Source: Palaeococcus pacificus DY20341 (lineage in GTDB: Archaea > Methanobacteriota_B > Thermococci > Thermococcales > Thermococcaceae). Taken from it: a stretch of 64,000 nt of DNA. The notes below the pieces were generated by a model that saw only the letters and a program-made list of their open reading frames with translations, was not told the origin of the DNA and made no database searches. This document shows positions 59,309 to 64,000 of the stretch, in pieces. Every line of letters begins with the position of its first letter. Within the stretch, counting starts at the first letter, position 1. The DNA lies in NCBI RefSeq assembly GCF_000725425.1, contig NZ_CP006019.1, positions 1,178,001-1,242,000 of the forward strand, in the 5' to 3' direction. Both the position numbers and the translations under genes were made by a program.

Positions 59309-60640
59309 TTAAACTGGAGTTACGTGGCCCCACTTCTCTAAAGCTCTTGCCAGCTCCTTATGAGTCTTGGCGTATTCGTCGAGCGGTGTTCCCTCTATGA
59401 TGGCATCTAGAGCTTGCCTAACTGCCATAGCTCCCGCCTTTGGTCCATCGGGGTGTCCGAGGGTTCCTCCTCCTATCTGCAGGACGATATCAGTTCCAAG
59501 GGCATCTATGACGGGTTTGAGGTTTCCGGGGTGGAGTCCGCCGGAGCTGGTCGGCATGGCCGGCTTTATGTGGTAGAACTTCTGCTCAAGGTGATAAACA
59601 TCGTTTTCATCCGGGACATAGTGCTCCTCCGTGAATATCCTCGCGTACTGGATGACGTCCCACTTTCCGCCCTCAAGCTTTCCTGCTCCTGCAGTTCCAA
59701 CGTGAAGCTGGTCAATACCTATAACACGGCATAACTTAGCAAGGACGAACATTGAAATGCCGTGGTAGGGGCTTCTTGTAAACGCGGCATGCATAGCTCT
59801 GTGACCGTGGATGGCTATGCCATAGTCAGCGGCAAGGTCGCGGATGTATTCGAGAGCACCCCATCCTGTAACGACAACATCGACCATTGCATGAGGATTG
59901 CCGTAGTCCGCTAAAAGCTCAAGCCTACGCTCCATCTCTCTAACATCGGCGGTTATGTTTGCGAACCATGACTTCTTCTCACCTGTCTCGTTTTCTACCT
60001 TTTCAATGACCTTCATGAGCACATCAGCTCTGTCCTCAAAGCGGTTGTACCATGGACTTGTGAGGTTTTCATCGTCCTTTACATAGTCCATTCCACCACT
60101 GAGGAGGTCATAAGCGAGCTTTTCAAGCTCTTCAGGGGAGTAACCAACTTTTGGCTTCGGGACGGTTCCAACTATGGGCCTATCCTTAACGCCAAAAATC
60201 TCTTTTACCCCTTTCTTTCCAAAGGCAGGGCCGCTGAAATCTCTAAGAAACCTCTCAGGAAGGTATAAGTCCTCAAGGCGGAGCCCTTTGACACGCTTCA
60301 TTCCAAAGATGTTACCCGCAACGGATGCAAGAAAGCCCGGAAGGTTACCCTCTTCGAAGAGGTGCATTGGATAGGCTATTCTAACAATCCATGAGCCATC
60401 TCCCATGTCGTGGAAGTAATATGCCTTGGCGGACATGTCGTCCCATCTTTCCTTTTCATACCATTGATAAAGGCTCGTCCACGTCCCCGTGGAACTTTCA
60501 GCGGCTACAGCCCCAGCAGCATCTTCAATGCTGAAGCCCTCTGCGGGGGTAATCCTAAACACTGCGATAACGTCCCTCTTTCTGTTTGGTTCATACTCTT
60601 TGTCCACATATATGTCGTATATCTCAAACTTTTCAGGCAT
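59309..60640 (-). CDS. rbcL: Type III ribulose-bisphosphate carboxylase
   Basis: Archaeal RuBisCO fixes CO2 onto ribulose bisphosphate made from AMP ribose, yielding two 3-phosphoglycerate (AMP degradation pathway). The active site has GTVPKPK (residues 158-164), the carbamylated Lys188 in DYVKDDE, HGHRAMHAAF and GGGTLGHPDGP. The length of 443 aa is that of the Thermococcus enzyme. The ATG at 60640 has GCAGGAGG just upstream; the longer frame to 60712 covers the promoter and leader. Partners AMP phosphorylase and ribose-bisphosphate isomerase are not in the window. Confidence 0.97.
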   Translation of the reverse strand: MPEKFEIYDIYVDKEYEPNRKRDVIAVFRITPAEGFSIEDAAGAVAAESSTGTWTSLYQWYEKERWDDMSAKAYYFHDMGDGSWIVRIAYPMHLFEEGNLPGFLASVAGNIFGMKRVKGLRLEDLYLPERFLRDFSGPAFGKKGVKEIFGVKDRPIVGTVPKPKVGYSPEELEKLAYDLLSGGMDYVKDDENLTSPWYNRFEDRADVLMKVIEKVENETGEKKSWFANITADVREMERRLELLADYGNPHAMVDVVVTGWGALEYIRDLAADYGIAIHGHRAMHAAFTRSPYHGISMFVLAKLCRVIGIDQLHVGTAGAGKLEGGKWDVIQYARIFTEEHYVPDENDVYHLEQKFYHIKPAMPTSSGGLHPGNLKPVIDALGTDIVLQIGGGTLGHPDGPKAGAMAVRQALDAIIEGTPLDEYAKTHKELARALEKWGHVTPV

Positions 60641-60663
60641 TTTTACAACCTCCTGCTGTTTTA

Positions 60664-60691
60664 GAGAAATATTCTTCTGGTCAATATTCTC
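60664..60691. promoter_or_regulatory. Inverted repeat in the rbcL 5' leader
   Basis: GAGAAATATT (60664-60673) and AATATTCTC (60683-60691) form a stem with one bulge and a nine-base loop. On the minus strand it lies after the predicted transcript start (TATA TTTTTATATAC at about 60717-60727, start near 60697) and before the ribosome binding site, so it would be a leader hairpin, or a DNA operator at the start site. Confidence 0.35.
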
Positions 60692-60770
60692 CAAGTAATA
60701 TATCAATTGCACTGATGTATATAAAAAGGCTACGGTACAGATATGTCCATAATAAAAAGAAGAGAGGGGG

Positions 60771-62246
60771 TCACTCCATAGCTTGCATGAGCTCTTCGAC
60801 GTTTTCAGGTGGCTTTGTGAGTAAGCTGACTATAATGGTGGCCAATAGAGAGAATAGGAACGCTGGAACTAGCTCGTAGATTCCAGTGGTTGCTTTTAAG
60901 TAGAGCTTCCATATTATAGTTGTCAGAGCACCCACAATCAATCCAGCAGCAACTCCCCATTTAGTGGTCCTCTTCCAATATAGGGATAATATTAGTGTTG
61001 GACCTATAGATGCTCCAAGGCCTCCCCATGCGAAGAGCACTAGCCAGAAAATAATGTCTTTGGCGAAGTAAGCTAATAGCATCGCTATAATTCCAGTAAT
61101 AATGACAATGGTCCTGCTGAGGAAGAGTACTTTCTTTTCGTCAATTTGTTCTCCTTTCTTCATAACCTCTTGGTAGAAATCTCTAACGATTGTCGAGGCA
61201 ACTACAAGCAATTGAGAATCTGCTGTGGAGAGTATGGCTGCAAAGACACCACCAATTAGGATTCCATAGAGCAGAGGTCCAAAGAAGTCTGAAGATAACA
61301 CGAGATAAATCATCTCTGAACTCTCGTTTGGTAGCATCGCTACATCAGGATACAGTGCTCTTCCGATTAATCCAACAAAGATAGCTCCCCATGCCAAAAC
61401 TACATTCCAAAACGTACCTATAACGGTGGATGCCCTAAGCCTGTCAGGGTCATCAATTGACATGTACCTAACTATTATGTGCGGCTGTCCTGGAGAACCC
61501 AAACCAATACCGAGGAATCCTATCAAACCGCCGAATCCAAGGGATAATGGGTCGATATACTTTGGATTAAGCTGCTGTAGAATGGTGAGCATAGCATCCA
61601 CGCCACCGACTTTAGCTATGGCAACTACTGGGAGGAGCACCAAACCAACTATCATTATAACTGCTCTAATAACATCGTTATATGCCACCGCAATGAAGCC
61701 ACCTAGTGCCATATAGACCAAAATCAATGTTGCTGATATTAGTAGAGCTACAAACATCGGTAATCCTAATGCTGTGCTTAGAGATTTAGCACCAGCGTTA
61801 AATTGTGCTCCGACATAGGCCGTCAAGAACAGCGCGATAATTATCGATACTAGAATTCTCAGCACTTTTGAATTGTCTCTAAATCTAGCTTCAAAGTAGT
61901 CTGGGACAGTTATACAATCGAATTTTTCGGAGAATCTCCTAAGCTTCATTCCCATGTAAACGAACTGAAACATCTCCATAACTATGTAACCCACTGCAGC
62001 CCACACCGCACTTACTCCTTTAACATATGCCATTCCACTGAGACCCAAGACTAACCATGATGACCTACCGGAGGAAACTGCTGAAAGAGCTACGACTATC
62101 TTGTTCATTGCTCTACCGCCAACGAAGAAGTCTTCTTCGGTCTTTGTTCTTCTCATGACGAAAAATCCAACAAACACCGGCAGCAATAAGGTAAATAAAA
62201 ATGCTACCAGTGCAACCGGGTTTTTCAACATTTCATATGCATCCAT
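60771..62246 (-). CDS. Sodium:solute symporter (SSS family, PutP-like)
   Basis: This is a 491-residue sodium symporter with 13 membrane segments. Family markers are TEEDFFVGGRAMNKIVVALSAVSSGRSSWLVLGLSG near residue 35, PDYFEARFRDNSKVLRI near residue 114, and GFGGLIGFLGIGLGSPGQPHIIVRYMSI near residue 240 (the region that binds sodium and proline in PutP). Proline is a reasonable guess for the substrate. GGGGGTAATAA precedes the ATG. The small membrane-protein gene directly upstream shares its transcript. Confidence 0.88.
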   Translation of the reverse strand: MDAYEMLKNPVALVAFLFTLLLPVFVGFFVMRRTKTEEDFFVGGRAMNKIVVALSAVSSGRSSWLVLGLSGMAYVKGVSAVWAAVGYIVMEMFQFVYMGMKLRRFSEKFDCITVPDYFEARFRDNSKVLRILVSIIIALFLTAYVGAQFNAGAKSLSTALGLPMFVALLISATLILVYMALGGFIAVAYNDVIRAVIMIVGLVLLPVVAIAKVGGVDAMLTILQQLNPKYIDPLSLGFGGLIGFLGIGLGSPGQPHIIVRYMSIDDPDRLRASTVIGTFWNVVLAWGAIFVGLIGRALYPDVAMLPNESSEMIYLVLSSDFFGPLLYGILIGGVFAAILSTADSQLLVVASTIVRDFYQEVMKKGEQIDEKKVLFLSRTIVIITGIIAMLLAYFAKDIIFWLVLFAWGGLGASIGPTLILSLYWKRTTKWGVAAGLIVGALTTIIWKLYLKATTGIYELVPAFLFSLLATIIVSLLTKPPENVEELMQAME

Positions 62247-62274
62247 TATTTATTACCCCCTATCTTATTGTTAT

Positions 62275-62367
62275 TCATTTCTTTTTTTCCGCAATATAGT
62301 AGATCAAAACTGAAGTTAGAACTATTGCCGTAGGCAGTACAAACAAGACTATCTTTGCACCAACCAT
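62275..62367 (-). CDS. 30-residue membrane protein encoded upstream of the SSS symporter
   Basis: This very short gene has a strong ribosome binding site, GGAGGTGA, eight bases before ATG 62367. It encodes one membrane helix with a basic tail, beginning MVGAKIVLFVLPTAIVL and ending YYIAEKKK. It ends 28 bases before the symporter ATG, so the two are co-transcribed. Small accessory subunits of about this size are known beside sodium:neurotransmitter-type and SSS symporters, and this is likely one. I know of no named family for it. Confidence 0.6.
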   Translation of the reverse strand: MVGAKIVLFVLPTAIVLTSVLIYYIAEKKK

Positions 62368-62368
62368 T

Positions 62369-62704
62369 GCACTGTTCACCTCCTTAGGACATTAGCGTCT
62401 TTATGTATGTAAACCCTTAGTATATAAGCGTTGTGGTGATAGACATCTGTCGAAGATTGATAAAGGTAGAGAGCGGAGATTATATCCAAATATGCTTGAG
62501 TAATCCATATTCGTTAGTGCTTGAGCATCCAAAAAATGGACATCATCCTTGTACTAGCATTACTTTTCATAAACTCTCGATTACTGTAAGAATACACGGC
62601 CAATATTTAGCTGAAAAGCCTCCATTTCCGAAAAGTTTATATATACCTTTGTTCAAAAATTAAAGTGCAAAAACCCATTTAACAAATGTTAGGAGGTATG
62701 TGGT
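62369..62704. other. Divergent promoter region between symporter operon and histone gene
   Basis: This 336-base gap holds, at the left, the symporter promoter (minus-strand TATA TTATATAC at about 62420-62427) and, at the right, the histone promoter. Between about 62440 and 62620 I see no tRNA, hairpin or convincing gene. A 76-codon plus-strand frame crosses it but runs through the histone TATA box. Confidence 0.5.
62628..62697 (+). promoter_or_regulatory. Histone promoter and ribosome binding site
   Basis: CCGAAAAG (BRE) is followed by TTTATATATA (62636-62645), a near-ideal archaeal promoter that gives a transcript start near 62667. The leader of about 38 bases ends in AGGAGGT (62691-62697), eight bases before the ATG. 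Such strong signals suit a very abundant protein. Confidence 0.75.
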
Positions 62705-62908
62705 ATGGCTGAGTTGCCAATTGCCCCAGTTGACAGATTGATTAGAAAGGCAGGTGCTCCAAGAGTTAGTGAGGAGGCCGCCAAGGTTCTCGCCGAGCAC
62801 CTTGAGGACAAGGCTATGGAAATCGCTAAGAAGGCTGTCGAGCTTGCCCACCACGCAGGCAGGAAGACAGTCAAGGCCGAGGACATTAAGTTGGCCATTA
62901 AGCAATGA
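62705..62908 (+). CDS. Archaeal histone
   Basis: This 67-residue histone-fold protein wraps and compacts DNA as tetramers and longer multimers. The sequence [34 protein letters not shown] and [15 protein letters not shown] is that of Thermococcales HpkA/HtkA histones, with the usual three helices, the sprocket arginines and RKT loop. There are no tails. It has a strong promoter and an AGGAGGT site. It is convergent with the phosphoesterase gene, 27 bases apart. Confidence 0.97.
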   Translation: MAELPIAPVDRLIRKAGAPRVSEEAAKVLAEHLEDKAMEIAKKAVELAHHAGRKTVKAEDIKLAIKQ

Positions 62909-62935
62909 TTGCTTTTTTCTTTATCTTTTCTATCC

Positions 62936-63451
62936 TCAAGGCCATTTCCATCCTGTTTCCCAAGGTTTGAAAATTTTAAAATTAAATTTTTTATCTTTGA
63001 CTTCTCCAACTATAAATGTGGGATCACTTCTCCTTGGCACTGTAGGAGAGCCAGGGTTCAAGAGCATAACTTCTTTTTCACTAATACAATATTTATTAAA
63101 GAAGAACCTGTGCGTATGTCCAAATATGAGTAAATCAACATCCATTTCTAAGGCTTTATACTTTAAAACTTGGGAGTCAAGCGAAAGAAACTGATGGCCA
63201 TGAATAAGACCAATCTTCATACCTTCGACTTTCACAATTTCTTCCTCGGGAAAAATTAACTTGTCAAGATTCCCTCTAACTACAACCATCGGTGCTATAT
63301 CCTCAAAAGCTCTTTTGAGTTCTGGAGATGTTAGATCTCCTGCATGGAGTATTAGCTCAACCCTTTCTTTTCTAAATGTGTCAAATATTAAATCCGGTAC
63401 GTAAGAGGTTTTGTCCGGATAATGCGTGTCGCTTAAAATTCCTATTTTCAT
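62936..63451 (-). CDS. YfcE/MJ0936-like metallophosphoesterase
   Basis: This is a small phosphodiesterase of 171 aa. Metal-binding motifs are all present: ILSDTHYPD, ILHAGDLTS, VRGNLDK, GLIHGHQF and FGHTHRFF. The family hydrolyses phosphodiester substrates with manganese or nickel; the natural substrate is not known. The ATG at 63451 has AAGGTGAT three bases away, and that site contains the stop of the preceding GTPase gene, so the genes are translationally linked. The longer frame to 63517 lies inside the GTPase gene. Confidence 0.92.
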   Translation of the reverse strand: MKIGILSDTHYPDKTSYVPDLIFDTFRKERVELILHAGDLTSPELKRAFEDIAPMVVVRGNLDKLIFPEEEIVKVEGMKIGLIHGHQFLSLDSQVLKYKALEMDVDLLIFGHTHRFFFNKYCISEKEVMLLNPGSPTVPRRSDPTFIVGEVKDKKFNFKIFKPWETGWKWP

Positions 63452-63455
63452 GCTA

Positions 63456-64000
63456 TCACCTTTTAGTGTACTGGGCGTAATAAGTGAGGGCCTTAAGCAA
63501 GTCGTTGAACCCTTCAAGGGTAACTAAAGAGAGAGGTATAGCATCTTGCTCGAGTCTCTTTTTCACAAGCTCTCTAACTTTTTTTACCTGCTCCTTGGAA
63601 ACGAGGTCTATTTTGTTAATGACAACTATTATCGGCTTTTCGTATCTAAACTTGAGCAAATGGTGGAGCTTTTCCATTCCTCTGTGGAGACCCTGCTGAG
63701 CATCTATCATGTGAATAATTATATCCGCGGAGGATATCTCATTTAAAATTGCCTTAAACCTCTCTTCACTTAATACTTTTCCTCTAAACTCAAGTTTGGG
63801 ATCAAATAGCCCTGCTGTATCAATTAGAACTATCTCATCTGCTCCGCCAAATGGGTTTTTCATGCTCTTGGGTATTTTCACGATTCCAAATGCTCTCTTT
63901 ATAACTCCTCTGGTCGTGCCAGGAATAGGTGATGTTTCTGAGAGTGATTTGCCTAACAATGTGTTTAAAAGCGTGCTCTTACCCACGTTTTCTGCACCTA
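63456..64000 (-). CDS. Era/Der-like GTPase, N-terminus beyond the window
   Basis: This is a translational-type small GTPase of which the C-terminal 180 residues are visible. The P-loop is GAENVGKSTLLN, starting at the window edge, so the gene continues to the right. G2 is PGTTRGV, G3 is LIDTAGLFDP, and G4 is VINKIDLV; SLVTLEGFNDL corresponds to G5. There is no KH or second G domain after it. The frame ends in the ribosome binding site of the phosphoesterase gene. Relatives assist ribosome assembly, but this archaeal group is uncharacterised. Confidence 0.85.
   Translation of the reverse strand, partial: GAENVGKSTLLNTLLGKSLSETSPIPGTTRGVIKRAFGIVKIPKSMKNPFGGADEIVLIDTAGLFDPKLEFRGKVLSEERFKAILNEISSADIIIHMIDAQQGLHRGMEKLHHLLKFRYEKPIIVVINKIDLVSKEQVKKVRELVKKRLEQDAIPLSLVTLEGFNDLLKALTYYAQYTKR

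Noticed and set aside
62433-62663. A 76-codon plus-strand frame between the symporter and histone genes
   Set aside because: It starts at a GTG near the symporter TATA and includes the BRE and TATA of the histone gene; no family features.
1-64000. CRISPR arrays or insertion sequences
   Set aside because: No regularly spaced repeats, terminal inverted repeats or transposase motifs were seen on reading through the window.

Overview
The window is from a hyperthermophilic euryarchaeon of the order Thermococcales, most likely a Thermococcus of moderate G+C. The evidence is the gene content: an archaeal histone, a type III RuBisCO, a Phr-type heat-shock regulator, ribosomal protein S17e, a GH57 branching enzyme, a prolyl oligopeptidase, a DacZ diadenylate cyclase, AglB, Dph5, an Lhr-type helicase and a DUF835 protein. 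Genes carry TATA/BRE promoters and strong GGTGA or GGAGGT ribosome binding sites. Genes are densely packed on both strands, with many short overlaps. No rRNA, CRISPR array or insertion sequence was seen. One tRNA gene (Val, TAC) is present.

Layout. 0-5 kb: two poorly known small genes, an AT-rich orphan membrane protein, the molybdopterin genes moeA-moaB, a DUF371 gene and a metal-binding ABC substrate protein. 5.3-9 kb: a six-gene minus-strand operon (two DUF2178 membrane proteins, an XRE regulator, a CPBP protease, an ABC ATPase and an ABC-2 permease) behind two tandem palindromes. 9-12.6 kb: an MtaB-like tRNA methylthiotransferase, then a two-domain unknown protein with dph5. 12.66-14.75 kb: tRNA-Val followed by a small accessory island with an RHH remnant, an AbiJ-like defence gene, a 34-residue membrane peptide and a frameshifted tyrosine integrase. 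14.75-23 kb: DUF763, DUF835, a radical SAM protein, a membrane protein with a cell-wall-binding-like ectodomain, tdk, a PTPS/QueD protein, znuC-znuB and dacZ. 23-32.8 kb: a phosphoribosyltransferase, cysS, a large secreted protein, a cobalamin adenosyltransferase, an aspartate racemase, an M29-type aminopeptidase, a CPA2 antiporter and a YchF GTPase. 32.8-40 kb: a CYTH protein, an Lrp regulator, UbiX, FUN14, a flippase, a three-gene unit of unknown function, phr, rps17e and a MATE exporter. 40-53.3 kb: an Lhr helicase with a divergent phosphoesterase, prolyl oligopeptidase, the GH57 enzyme, a PII-like protein, DUF63, two tandem MinD-like ATPases (the second frameshifted) and a Ski2-like helicase. 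53.4-64 kb: glmS-aglB, a ParB-like protein, a methyltransferase, rbcL, an SSS symporter with a newly noted 30-residue small membrane protein, histone, a phosphoesterase and a partial GTPase.

The genes connect in several ways. The metal-binding protein at 4.3 kb and the znuC-znuB genes 16 kb away share a near-identical DtxR-like palindrome at their promoters, so they probably form one uptake system under one metal sensor. GlmS supplies amino sugar for the glycan that AglB transfers. The DUF2178/XRE/CPBP/ABC operon and the tRNA-linked defence island are the best places to look for undescribed biology.
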